Shown piece after piece: positions 48,151-60,179 of a stretch of 64,000 nt of DNA. Position 1 is the first letter of the stretch, and every line of letters begins with the position of its first letter. Location of the stretch: assembly GCA_000231825.2 (NCBI GenBank), contig JH720311.1:375423-439422 (forward strand), read 5' to 3'. The stretch is from Tetrahymena elliotti 4EA (lineage: Eukaryota; Ciliophora; Oligohymenophorea; Hymenostomatida; Tetrahymenidae). A model generated the notes under the pieces. The model did no database searches. It was not told where the DNA came from and saw only the letters and a list, made by a program, of their open reading frames with translations. Made by a program: the position numbers and the translations under genes.

Positions 48151-50149
48151 TCGTTATTATTATTTTTCTTTATTTTTCTTTCAATCTATTTTTTTGATAA
48201 TTTTTATATTATTTCATTCACTCTCCTTTCCAATCACTTTTGTTATTTTGATTATTTTTTTGTCATTCCCCAAACCAAACCAAACAAATCTAATCAATTT
48301 AATTCAATTCTCCTCTCTCTTTCCGATTTTTGTTCTCCTTCTCCTCTATACATTTCATATCTTTAAATCAAACCTTCAATTAATCCTTTATTTATTCATT
48401 CATACATTAGTTCATTATTAAATCATTTCTCTATCCTTTTTTCTATCCTTCTCTCCTCCTCAAAATACTCAGACATTATAAAAAAAATATAATTACAACA
48501 CCTCCAATCATTTCTGTCAGTTTATATTCGTTAATAAATGTTTAATTTGCTCATGTCTTGATGAGTAACTAAATATCATACTCCTTTGCGTCTTGAGAAA
48601 TAAGCTCAAGAATTTATTATAGTTTATCTATACTAATTAATAATTCTTCCCTTCTTTAAAATATTCTTTCCCCTAGTCTTTTTAATAATTAATTCTTTAG
48701 ATTATTTATTCTAAATACTTTTCTTTACTATTTTTAAGCTTAAAATCCCTCAAATTAAAATAAATCTAGGTTTTTTCTGTGATTTAAAATTCCTAATTCA
48801 TTTATTTATTTAGTTCATCAAAACATTAATTCAATATTATGTTATTCAAAGACATGAAATTATTTAATTTAGAAATGCATTTAGTCGAAGTTAAACAGCT
48901 CCTTCAATTTTTCCAGAAACTATAGATAAATCCCTTTGATTTATTCCTCAAATGCAGTTAGTGATTATTTGTTTGAGAAAATTTGAGCGAATAAATTTAT
49001 TTGTTTAATTATTGATTCCTTTGAACCTTCCCCTTTAATTTTTAGTAAAAAGTACTACATTACACTCAAGTTCCGAAAAAGGAATTAATAGTAAATAAAT
49101 AAATGTTTTTCAAAGATATTAACTTGTTTAAATAATTTCTTCTCAAGAATAAATCTTTATTTCTAAGTTTCATAAATAAATTTAAAAGAAGATATAAGAA
49201 TTTAAATTATTTTTGCGAGAAGGATATTTTTACTAGCATGCATTTATTTATTAATATATTTCTTGAGCATTAAAATTCTCATTCTACAAACAAATTATAT
49301 TCTATTTGTCTATATATCTTTTTTATTTTTATATAAATTCCTATAATTTTACATTTAAAATCCACCACATTACTTTTCAGCATGAAAAAGTAATTATTAC
49401 CTCTTAAACGCCTGAACAACTATTTAAATTAACTGAAACAAAAAATAACATAATTCTTTTACTTTTATATAGAAAGAAAATAATCTGATTTTGATTACAA
49501 AAATAGGATTTAATTATTTGCATTGTAAATATTTGATAGAATCTAATTATATGTTCACTTTTAATTTTATACTAAGCAAAATTGTCTATAACATTCTAAG
49601 GTTTTGAAAATTTCCACTAAATTATCCAAAATTTAAATTTTTAAATATGAAAATCAAACTGTATACCTTTTTTATTTATTATTCAGATAATTTTATAGCT
49701 TTTTTTTTAGATTTAATTTATATTTTTCATTTATTGAGTCTAGATTATTTTCTTAATAATTAATATTTAATATAAAAAGGAATAAAAATAATCAAAAGCT
49801 TTTACATAATATTTTTCAAGATTCTTAGTTTAATTGTTTCTAACAAAATTAAAAAATAATTTTATTTCTTAAAATATTTAATAAGAAAGCCATAAATCTT
49901 TTAAAATTATTTGCTTCAAAATTTCAATATAAATTGATTATAATTTAAATCCTACAAAATTAAAGACTCCTCTTTTTATTATTTTTTAAAATGAATACTG
50001 AATTGAAAAAAAATTTTAATTTCTATTTTAAAAAAGTATGAAAACAAATAAAAAATAAAAGTTTTTAAGAAATTAATAAAATGAAACAATTTTAAATTTG
50101 AAAAAAGGAAGTAATTAAGTTTTTAATAAATTGTCTAAAAATGTGTTGA
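48151..50149. other. long intergenic region
   Basis: The first 300 bases are a pyrimidine-rich leader/promoter region for the gene starting at 48150 (CTCTCC and TTTCTT runs on the plus strand). The remainder is A/T-rich with no supported feature. Confidence 0.4.
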
Positions 50150-50872
50150 GAAACCTCTTGTAGAAGATTTTATCCTCATGCATATAAAGGCAGATAAAAT
50201 GAAATAATTCTTTATTGCAAATTATCTGGTCATATTCCTAGTGCTAAATCGATCAGAGATTATCTTTGTCTTTCATTTTGGAGAGAAAAAGAGAAAATAA
50301 TACTAGAATAAGCGAAAAATCAGATAATTTCTATCTTATTTGATTCAACTAAGGATATATAAGGAAAGACTCTTCTTAATACAATTTTAAGTACATTTCC
50401 TAAATAATAATAATATCTTTGTGATAGTAGGTTCATTATCCAAGAAAAAAATGAAGTTATTACAGAAATAATCAATGAAATTGTACTAAAATACACAGAA
50501 TCTTGGTAAAGAGTAAATTGCATTATTGCAGATAATGCCAGAAAAAATACAAAATCAATAAAAAATATCAAATGAACATTTAATTAAAGGATTGTCCACA
50601 TGAGATGTATTGCTCATTTTTTACATCTTATATCAAAAGAAATAATGAACAAACAATTTTTTGATTGATGCCATGATTTAAGTGCTCTAATCTCAAGTCT
50701 TTTCTATCATTCATTTGAAAAAAAGAATTCATATCAAAAGTACCTAATAAATCAACAAGTTAATATCTTAATGCCTATTCGATGTATTACGAGATGGGGT
50801 AGTTGGTTATTATTTACATTTAAATGATATAATGATTATCCATTCATTATTTATTATAAACTATATTTCTGA
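50150..50872 (+). pseudogene. hAT-type transposase relic
   Basis: One frame, interrupted by TGA at 50573, 50666 and 50825 and ending at 50870, reads as a hAT transposase core. In order: LSGHIPSAKSIRDYL; LFDSTKDIQGKTLLNTIL (the DgwTD-like first acidic motif); CIIADNARKNTKSI (the second, DNA-like motif); HMRCIAHFLHLISKEIM (the RCxAH motif); and CITRWGSWLLF (the RW motif). The BED finger and the C-terminal dimerisation region are missing and no terminal inverted repeats were found. Three stops in about 240 codons mark it as inactive, if TGA is always a stop. The frame itself is otherwise uninterrupted by indels. Confidence 0.8.
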
Positions 50873-51988
50873 TAAATAAAAATAAATTTCAAATGTAATT
50901 ATGAATTTAATAATAAATAAATAATTTTGTCGAAAATTAAGACTTATTTATCTTTATGTTAAACAAATTTCTCTTTTATGTTAAGTTAAATTTTTAAATA
51001 TTTTTATTTCAATTGAATTTTATTTATTATTTCTTTTTTTAAAAAATTTAATTTTAATTTCTTAGATGAAAATAATAGATATTAGAATTCCAAGACAAAA
51101 AAAAAATTATTTTTGGTGTTTTTTTAAATTTTGAAATTTCATCTCACATTTGTTCGCTTGTTTGTTTACCTAAAACCAGGAAAGAGGGAATGAGGTTTTA
51201 TAGTAATTTTTATTTTTTAAAAAATGAATACAAGTTAATAATTTTTAAATTTTTAGAGGTAGGTTATTTTTATTAATATAAATTATTTTATTATATCCAT
51301 TTAACTTTAAAAATATTTATTTCAAATTACTAATTCTAACTAAACTAATCTTTTAACTTTTAGTAATTTTTATTTTAATTGTTATGAGCTCATTTTATCA
51401 ATATCGTTGTACCTTTAAAAAATAATAAAATTAAATCAAGTATTAAATTTGATAGAAAGTAAAAAATGTTGATCTAAATAGGAATGAAATCAAGTTTGTC
51501 CTTAAATTAAGGTTTATTTATTCAAAAAATTAAATATTGAAACAGTATTTTTACTCAAGTTTATGAATCAAACTTTAGAGTTGAGAGCTTTTTGCTAAAC
51601 TAGATACTAGTATAAATGCCGCCATTTTGCAAATCTTATTAAAACTTTAAAAAAAATAATATTAATTGAAATTTACTAAAGAAATCTTTAAAGAATAAAA
51701 TTATGATAAAATTTGAACTAAAAAAAATAACAAAAATTTAATATCAATAAACCAAACAAATAGTTCAAATTAATCAGTAACTCATAAAGAAAAGTGTTTT
51801 TATGTTAAAAAATGCATAATTAAAATTTAAACCCTATTTTAGCAAGTCATTTCACCAATAAAGTCTTTTGTGGCCATGAATTAGCTTAAAATAAAAAAAT
51901 TAAATTAAATTTGAAACAATAGAAAAATATAGTTTCCATATATATTTACTTTTTTATTAATTTGAATTTTTATATTTTATTTTTATTA
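50873..51988. other. intergenic with a lone LRR exon
   Basis: A/T-rich spacer apart from one LRR-like exon at 51555-51644 (separate entry). Confidence 0.45.
51555..51644 (-). pseudogene. solitary LRR exon
   Basis: A 90-nt block with acceptor- and donor-like ends (AAAG and GTAAAA) reads SSLAKKLSTLKF in the second half. Its frame would hit TGA at the 3' border, unlike the in-phase exons elsewhere. No neighbouring exon was found within several hundred bases, so it is a stray repeat. Confidence 0.5.
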
Positions 51989-53928
51989 TCAAACATCAGT
52001 TTGTGGTATTTCTTAATTTTCTAACAATTATTAAATTTCCGTTTCTTGTTAGTTTTAATTAGATTATTACTATTGTTAAATATGTGAAGTAATGAGCTTT
52101 TCAAACTCTTCAAAGGATATTTCTCCATCTCTGTTAATATCTATCTAGGAAAAGATATCTTCAAATATACTTTAATATGCTGCATTAACTCTTTAATCAG
52201 GAGATCCTAAGATATTCTTGAGCTCATCAAGGGAAATACTTCCATTTTTATTTAGATCTATCAATTAGAAAACTTTTTTCAAGTAATTTTAATTGGATAT
52301 TAAATTATGACTTATTGTGCTTGCTAGAAATTCATTATAATCAATAAACCCATTTTTATCAGTATCAATTTGGTCAAAAATTTGATTCAATTCATCTTAA
52401 TTTAGCTCAATTTCCATTTCTTCAAATCCTTGTTTGATTTCTTCTTTGCTGAGAGTTCCACTGTTATCTTTATCCAATTTTTTAAATATAACCTCTAACT
52501 CTTTCTTTTCATTATCTTCAACCAAATGAGAAGATATGTACATCCAAACTGCCATTTAAAACTCATTTTAATAATTAAAGTTTTTAAGTTTTTATAAGTT
52601 TTCTTTGATTTTTTCACTATCAACAACCTAATTATAGCTATTTTAAAACCATGGGTGATTCAACAAATCCTAAGCAGAAGGTCTTTAATTTTAATCTTTA
52701 TTAAGCATTTTTCTTAATAAATCAATAGCTTCTCCACTTAATATATTATCATCAAAACTAGGTTGCTAATCTATTTTAATTAAAATGTTAAATATTTTAT
52801 TCATATTTGAATTTTGAGTAGGAATTTACTTAAAATTTTATCAAAAATATCTTCTGTCTTCTCCTCCTCAAATTTTATCTTTGCTTATTAATAAAGTCTT
52901 TACATTTATTCTTTAGATAATTTAGGTTTTTAATTCTATTAATTCATTTGATTCTAAGTAACAGTAGACTACTAGGAGTTTTGGTTGAGATTATTATCAT
53001 TTTATTCTTTATTTTAATTTTCAGATTATCTAACAGATGCAGTTTGATCGCTAATCAAAATAGCAACAGAACAGTCATTTTAACTTTAACTCTCTGTTTA
53101 TTTGATATTTCTTTAGAATTGTGAAAGAGTTATCTAATAGTATTCCATAAATCTTTCTGAGAATTTAAGATTACTAAAAAAGGGAAACTATTTATTCAAG
53201 AGACAATACATGACTACTCCAGCACTCCAAATATCGCATTTAGAGTTATACCTTTACCTTCTAATTTATTCTGGAGAAACATAATAATAAGTACCTAAAA
53301 GTGATTTGTTTTCTATATATTATTGATTCATCAGACCTAAATTATATGAAAAACCCCAATCAATAAGTTTTACTTTCAAAGCCTATTATTATTCTTAGTC
53401 ATTTTAACTGTTGCCATTTTCATTCTCAGATTTTGACTAATCTTTAATAATCATAATGTTTTCGCATTTAATATCACGATGAACTATCTTCTTCTCATGA
53501 GTATAAGCTAATGCCTCTAAAAGCTACTTCATAATAGTAGCAGCTATCTTTTCAGTAATATTTGGCTATTTTTAAATGAAATCAATCATATCAAACCCTT
53601 CAATATATTCCAAAACTAAGAAAATGTTCTTCTAAGTTTCAAAGTATTCATAAAATTTCAAGATATTTGGATGTGATAAAGACTTCAGAGCATTTATTTC
53701 ATTTAAAGCTTATGACCTATCTCTTTAACTTACTTTTTTTAAACATTTTATTTTAGATTGCTATTAATCTTCTGTCTTTTCTTCAATCCTGTAAATCTCT
53801 CCAAATCCTCCTGCTCCTAATCTCTTATCATCTGCACGTTTATATTAATGAGCCACCATTCCCTAATTCTTCACCTAAAATGATTTAGATAAAATTTTTA
53901 ACTTTAAATTTTTCGATTCTTAGTTCAT
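51989..53928 (-). CDS. calcium-dependent protein kinase (CDPK), 626 aa
   Basis: Two exons, 52830-53928 and 51989-52770, join in phase across a 59-nt intron (627 codons with TGA). The kinase domain spans about residues 35-400. It has LGAGGFGEIY (glycine loop), KIKCLKKV (ATP lysine region), VHRDIKCENIM (catalytic loop), IDWGFS (metal-binding loop, Trp in place of the usual Phe of DFG), GTYYYVSPEQI (APE region) and CDIWSAGVVMY. A low-complexity insert lies near 265-345. Four EF hands follow a junction helix: DKDNSGTLSKEE, DTDKNGFIDYNE, DLNKNGSISLDE and DINRDGEISFEE. All four keep acidic ligands at positions 1, 3 and 12. The protein should phosphorylate Ser/Thr substrates when calcium rises. A Gln-rich tail ends the protein. 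No N-terminal myristoylation Gly is seen. Confidence 0.93.
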
Positions 53929-55049
53929 TTCAATCTTTCTATTTTTCTAAAATATAGATGTTTTTTAGGTAAATCCAAATAATTTTATTAATATTTAATA
54001 TTCAATTTTATTGGTATGGAGCGCTAATCATAATTTATAAGCTAGCTCTATTTTTTATGCATAAACTTATTTGAAGAATTAAAAAGAAGTAGATATTAAT
54101 TAACAATAAAATTTGATGGCTTATTATTATTTATTCGCTAGTATCTTCCATATTATATTAATACAACATTTTTTCTTCTTATATTTATATAAAAATTATT
54201 TCAGCTCTTTTAAATATGTGAATCATTTATAAAATGTTATAAAAAATCTTGAAATAATAAAGTTAATTCTAATAAAAATAGTTTGTTTCACAACAGTTAA
54301 AAATAACCTTAAAGAATATTAAATGTTTTTTCTATATCAAAATTATATTACTTGTATGAATAATAATGAATAATAAATTATTTTAAAAAGCTAAAATAAC
54401 CCTATTTTTTATCAATAAACTAAATTTAAAAAGTAGATATTATTTATCAATAAAATTTCTTGTCATTTATATTTATTTTTGACAAAGATTGAAGAGAAAA
54501 ATTTGGACTTTATCACATGTATCTAATAAGCAAATTCTTTTAAATTAATCCATTTAAACCCTTTTAAAATTTTGTTTAAAAATGAATAAATATCTTTCTT
54601 CCACAAAATTGAATAAAAAATGAGCTATCTAATAAATCAAAACAGCTTTAAAACCATAATTAGTACAAAGCAGATGCTTTTTTTGGTATATTTAGGCTAT
54701 TTTATCAATATGGAGAACAAATAATAAGTTATTATTATGATTAAACCAGATCTATTTTTGATACTTAAAAAATACATATTAATTAAAAATAAAATTTGAT
54801 GGTTAATATTTATTTATTCACAATAGATTCTCCATAGAGGGATAATAAATAACTCATATAATCTACCTATTTTGTAAGTTTTTTAAACATAAAAAAAATA
54901 ATTTAAATTTAAATAGAGAGAGAAAGAAGTGATTTTTAATATTATTTCTTAGTAAAATGAATAAAACAAATTTTATGGATAAATATGAAATAGAATAAAC
55001 AAAATGACATACAAATCAACAAAGAAACTTTATTATTTAGATTAGTTCT
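53929..55049. other. intergenic with three diverged repeats
   Basis: The CDPK promoter should be here. Three related blocks occur near 54045-54170, 54400-54480 and 54745-54840, each with CTATTTTT followed by about 50 bases and then TATTAATTAA/ATTATTTATC and CAATAAAATTT. Spacing is about 350 bases. They are not coding on either strand as far as can be seen. Confidence 0.5.
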
Positions 55050-55736
55050 TCACTCCTTTTTCTTTTTATTTTTCTTTTTATTGATATTACAATCTTCAGT
55101 ATTTAGTTTGGAGTCAGAATAAAGATTATATTTAGACACTAACATTTCTTAAGCAATTATTGCTCCAAATTAAATGCACGCTTGTAAGAAAGGAAAGTGT
55201 AAAATATCTCCTTCAATGTTCTGGATAGTATTGAAAAAGAAACCAATAATGTGAAATATTCCAAGGTATCTGCTAAAAGTTGGGGGTGGTCTTGTTTTTT
55301 AATCTTCAATAGTTCTTTTAAATTCGAAATATGATCTCAAGACATAAATGACATTTAATATACTAGAGAATACTCCTACATAGAAATGATGGAATTGAAG
55401 AAGGGTAAAAATGAGAACAGCAAATCCCACTAAATGAAGAATAACAGCATCAAATTTCTTTTGTTGGTAATTATAAAACAAAAACCAAAAGCCAAAAGTA
55501 ATGAATTGATAAATGTGATTATATATGTATAAAGGAGGACAATTCAAAACAATAGTGAAGCAAGCCCATGAGCAAACTAAATAAGAAAGCAGCATTGAGG
55601 ATTGCTATTTACAATCAATCTTTCCTGTTTTAAGATAATTTGACAATACAGCATAATTAGCATTTGTAATCAAATAAAAGATGAAGCAATTTGCAATAGC
55701 TGAAGGATAGGGTATGTAAGAATTTATGAAATACAT
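55050..55736 (-). CDS. small multi-pass membrane protein, 228 aa
   Basis: A single frame runs from ATG 55736 to TGA 55052-55050. About six hydrophobic segments are visible: near residues 8-28, 46-66, 73-92, 100-120, 122-140 and 155-175. They are joined by short loops (NCPPLYIYNH, YNYQQKKFD, FEFKRTIEDQKTRPPP). The tail is very basic (INKKKNKKKKE) and likely cytoplasmic. No diagnostic motif was found; size and helix spacing allow a SWEET/PQ-loop-like or similar small transporter, but that is not supported by a signature. Confidence 0.75.
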
Positions 55737-56510
55737 TTTTATCTATTTATTTTAAATTAGATCCTTTTTGGATTCAAAAACAGTTCAAAAGGTTATATTC
55801 AGAATTTTCTTATTTAATTATTTCTATTCATTTAAATATATATACTTCACTTTATTTTAAAAAAATAAAAACATCAAAAAAGCATCATATTTAAATGCTA
55901 TTTTCTAAAATATTTTTTTGTTGTTATCTTGTTTGTTTCTTTCATTCTTTTCTTTTTCTGTAAGGCAGAATTCTTTTGAATAAAATAATGATAGTAAAAT
56001 TTGATAAAAATGATAACCATTCTCAATATTTTCATCATTTAAAAAATAAACATCTTGTTAAAAACAAACCTTTTTGAAATTTTTTAAATTTTTTTCTAGA
56101 TAACTTTTATCTGAAAAAGAATTCACATTTTGATAAATTAACTTAAGCTATCAAAATTCTAAGCTAAAGATGGTAGCTTCATAAATAATTCAATAACATT
56201 TAACAAACAAATTAATTTTGTATTTTCAGAAGAAGAAAGTATTAAATAATGAAATATTTATTAAGAAGTATAAATAAATAACAAATAAAATGAATAAGAT
56301 CAAATGAGAGATTGAGAGAGAGAGATAAATTTTAATGAGAAAAGAATAAATTGTGTGAATGGTACAGTAATAGACAATTACAAAAATGAGAAAACATTAG
56401 TTTATTTATTATTATTATTATTTATTTTAAAAATCTTGGTTAGTATAATTTCATAAAATTTATATAGACAATTTAGAAAGTTAATTAGGTGGATTGAACC
56501 TAAAAACCTT
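55737..56510. other. intergenic
   Basis: A/T-rich region with a short (GA)n run at about 56310-56327 and an (ATT)n run at about 56405-56425. No gene seen. Confidence 0.45.
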
Positions 56511-58214
56511 TCAAGCCTCAAGGAATTAATGTATTTGCTTAACTATTTCAAGATATGAGTAATAGTCACCTGATTTCTTATTGAATGTAATTACAGAAAT
56601 ATTAGATTCTTCATTCTTTTTAATTTCAATGTTAAATTCAACAAGCTCTCCATTACCATTGGTCTTGCTGCATTTGAGCTTATGGATGTCGTTGGAGAGA
56701 ATTATTTTTTCACTAAATTCATTTTAGTGTTTTAACAAGGTTAAAAGAATTTAATCAGGTTGTAAGTTTAAGAAGATATCGTTTTGCTTGAAATCTTCTT
56801 ATTCGTTGTATGGAGCTACAGCTCTTTCAACCTTTAAATTATATGTGGCGATCAATTAATCTATTTCAACTTGAGAACTATCTTCAACAGATCTGAACTT
56901 ATTTTTAGCTGCATAAATAATATTGTTGCCTCCTTGTTTTACTATTTTTATTGAAAAAAAATAATTAGATTAAAATCTGTGGTTTTTTTTGTGTTTATTT
57001 ATGAAAATTTTATTTTAAAGTTAAAAAAGGTTTAATCAAAAGATTACGTTTATCCTTGTTTTCGTTATCATTTGTTTCGACTGAAATTTCTTAATTGTCC
57101 TATTTTTATTTTTCAGCTTGTTTCTTTTTCTTTTCTTCATCCATCTTTTCAACAACTTATTTGTGTCTATTAGCGAATGCAGACCTAATTTCTCCATTGC
57201 TGGAGCATTTGCCCTTCATCCAAGGATGAGAAATCAACTCAGCCAAAGTAATACGATTTTGGGGTTCATAAGCAAGGATAGAGTTGATTAAATTCATGAA
57301 ATCATTTGAAAAGAAGCCCTTATCTTTATTTCTTGAATGAGCCTCCCAGAATGTAGAATTACGATCAGTGATAAGTAATTTGTAATAAGGATCACTATCC
57401 AAAGCTTTGTGGAAAGGAGGGTGACCTGTAAACATAATGAATAAAATGATACCAGCAGAGAATAAGTCTACTGCGGAACCAATATAGGCCTTCTTTTCAT
57501 TTATTTCAGGAGCCATGTAACCTTCAGTTCCCAAAGATGACTTCAAGAAGCCAGAGCCATCTTTTCCGTCTAAACGAGCTGAGAAACCAAAATCAGCAAT
57601 TTTTAAATTGAAGTTTTCATCAAGAAGAATATTTTCTGGTTTCAAATCTCTGTGGCAAACATTGTTAGTGTGAAGGTATTACAAACCACTGATCAATTGC
57701 TTGAAGTAGTAACGAGTTTGTTCCTCAGTGAATTTACCTGAGTGAAGCAAGTAATCAAAGAGTTCTCCTTTAGTGCATAATTCTAAAACAATACCCATAG
57801 TGTAATATGTTTCACCATTCTTTTTGACGTATTACTCCTTCTTTAAAATTTCTACAAGATTTACCAAGTTTTCATGCTTAAGTTAAGTTAAATGGCCAGC
57901 TTCTTGAATTAAAGCCTTTGTGTTCTTCTCTTCAGAGTGAGTTCTCTTGAAGATTTTCACAGCATAAACTTTATTGTTGGGAGCGTAACAAATTTTTACC
58001 TATTTTTTATAATTTATTTTTCAATTAAATTTTTTCATTAAAATGATAAAAATTATTGCTATTTATTTCAATCTATCTCCAGATTTTTCTCTAGTTCTTT
58101 GGGTAGATGGAAATATATATGCACTTTAAATGAAGTAATTACCTTTGCTTGATATCCCTTACCAAGGGTCTTTCCTAAACGGTATTTACCGAATGTTTAT
58201 TCCTTTTTATCCAT
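56511..58214 (-). CDS. CAMK/AMPK-type protein kinase with KA1-like tail, 484 aa
   Basis: Three exons, 58143-58214, 57048-57999 and 56511-56941, join in phase (485 codons with TGA). The kinase domain covers about residues 8-310. It has LGKTLGKGYQAKV (glycine loop), YAVKIFKR (ATP lysine), CHRDLKPENILL (catalytic loop), IADFGFS (DFG), GTEGYMAPEI (APE) and AVDLFSAGIILFIMFTGHPPF, ending at LAELISHPWM. A charged linker follows. The last about 110 residues (YNLKVERAVAPYNEQEDF, IKLKC-like IHKLKCSK, YSYLEIVKQIHQFLE) have the size and ending of a KA1-type domain as in SNF1/MARK/MELK kinases. It should be an active Ser/Thr kinase; substrates unknown. Codon choice is richer in G and C than its surroundings, as expected of a well-expressed gene. 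Confidence 0.9.
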
Positions 58215-60179
58215 TTGATTTTTATTTAGTTTAATTGCTTTTTATGTTTTCTGATAAAGATTCTATCTATTTAATAAATTTTTGAGTATTTTAGTGAAGT
58301 TATCTGATTTAATTTATAATATATATTTTTACATAGCTGTCTTACAAATCATTTAAATTACAAGGGAGAATTTAATAAAATAGACATTCTAAAATAAATA
58401 CAATAGATAAATATACTTCTGTCTGTGTTCTATCAATTACAATAACTTTCCATTGTAAACACTAAAGCAAATTAAATCTCCTGATCCTTTTTTAGGTATT
58501 AAAACTCTTTAAAAACAATCTTAAAAATGTCTATTTCCTTTTTATCTCAAAAATCCCCCTTTCTTTTTTGAATTTAATCAAATTAGAATTCTTCAGTTTG
58601 CTTTCCTAAAATATTTTCAACCTTCTCTTTCAATTTTACAAAATAAAATAAAATATTTCTAAGCGAATATCAAAAAATATGTTTTGTTTTATGTTTTGAA
58701 ATTGCAAACTGATAAATTAATTGTCCTTATATCACACTCAAATAAAAAAACAAATAAACCCAAATTAATTCAGTAAAAAATTTTTTTCTGCCAAGCAAAT
58801 TTGACGCAAACACACTTAACATAATAAAAATCTAAAGCTCCATAAAATTTCTTTTTTATTATTAAAATTCTACTTGTATTATATTTTTAATAAATTTAAA
58901 AATAATTTCAAATAAACAAATTTTCATTATTATTATTTAAAATAACTAAAGATATTTTGTAAATACTTTTTATTAAATTTAATCATTCAAAAATAAATTC
59001 AACAATAATAATGTAGAGCTTTACATCTTTCATCTGTTTAAAAAATTAATTTAATAAAAGAAATATTCTTGAAATAAAAAAATGGACAAATATTAAAATT
59101 AATTTCTTTAATACATTTGAGAATTTTTGTTATTTTAACAAGTATTTTTTAATTTTAATTATGATTGTCAAATAAAAATCTATGAATCCATAAGATATTA
59201 AATTCTTATTAAAGCACCAGTTTCTATATTAATTTAAATTACTTAATCTGATTTATGTTTAGAGAAACTTGAAAATATAAGAAAAAAAAAATTTTATAAA
59301 GCTGTTTATTAATTTTATAATATTTTGAGGGTGCCATTTTCCTCTTTTCTAATATATTAAAAAAATTTTATTTAAAAGCTAATAATTTGAAAAATAAAAT
59401 TTGAATCCAAATTAATTTTAAATTGGTGATTTAAAAAAATATCATTTTATGTTATTATCTTCAAAGCAACAGTGGGATTTTTTTAATTAAAAACAATTTT
59501 TAGAATTCATAATTTTTAATCCTAAAATTTTTAAAAGTAAGCAGTAATGAAATAGTTTCTTTATTCTCAGAATTTAGCACCAGCCGATTTTTATTTTTCA
59601 ATTTTGTTAAAAGAAAATTAAATGATAATGGGCAATCCAGAAAGTTTATTTGAACAAATTTAAAGGTTTTGAATTAAATTACTAATATAGATTGGTCTAG
59701 AGTTTTTTCAGAAAAAGCAGAAATAAGAATAGAATGAATAAAGTGTATTGGTAATGGAAATTATTTAATAAGTTTATCAATTAATTAAAATTGATTAGCA
59801 TATTTTCTATCAGTTTTATTCTTTAAAATGCTGCTGATAGCAGTCGTATATAGCTTGAATTTCTTATCTTTAAGGTAATCTTAATAATTTATTTCTACAT
59901 CATTTTTTTACTAATTTTTTATTCTTCAAAAAAAACTAATTTTGACAAATTTTAATAAAGTATCAAAATTACTATCAATAAATACAGGTAAAGGTTTCAC
60001 AATAACACATTAATGAATTATCTAATAAAAATATATCACTAAATTAAATCACCCTCCATACCCACCAATAGATTTAATTAATATTTACAAAGTTCAAATT
60101 TGAATGAAAAAATACATGAAAAAAAAAATTTTCTTACAAATTGATAATAATTTTTTCAAAAGTTAATATACTAATGCTT
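58215..60179. other. long intergenic region
   Basis: The promoter of the kinase gene is expected just right of 58214. The rest is A/T-rich. A minus-strand frame at about 59590-59930 is open for some 110 codons but has low-complexity content and no recognised motif, so it is not called. Confidence 0.4.

Noticed and set aside
48194..48421. 75-codon plus-strand frame
   Set aside because: A pyrimidine-rich leader region read as F/L/I/S; no start context or motif.
50320..50571. 83-codon minus-strand frame
   Set aside because: Antisense shadow of the hAT transposase motifs on the plus strand.
59590..59930. Minus-strand frame of about 110 codons
   Set aside because: No recognised motif and strongly hydrophobic/Asn-rich composition expected of random A/T sequence; kept only as a note in the intergenic entry.
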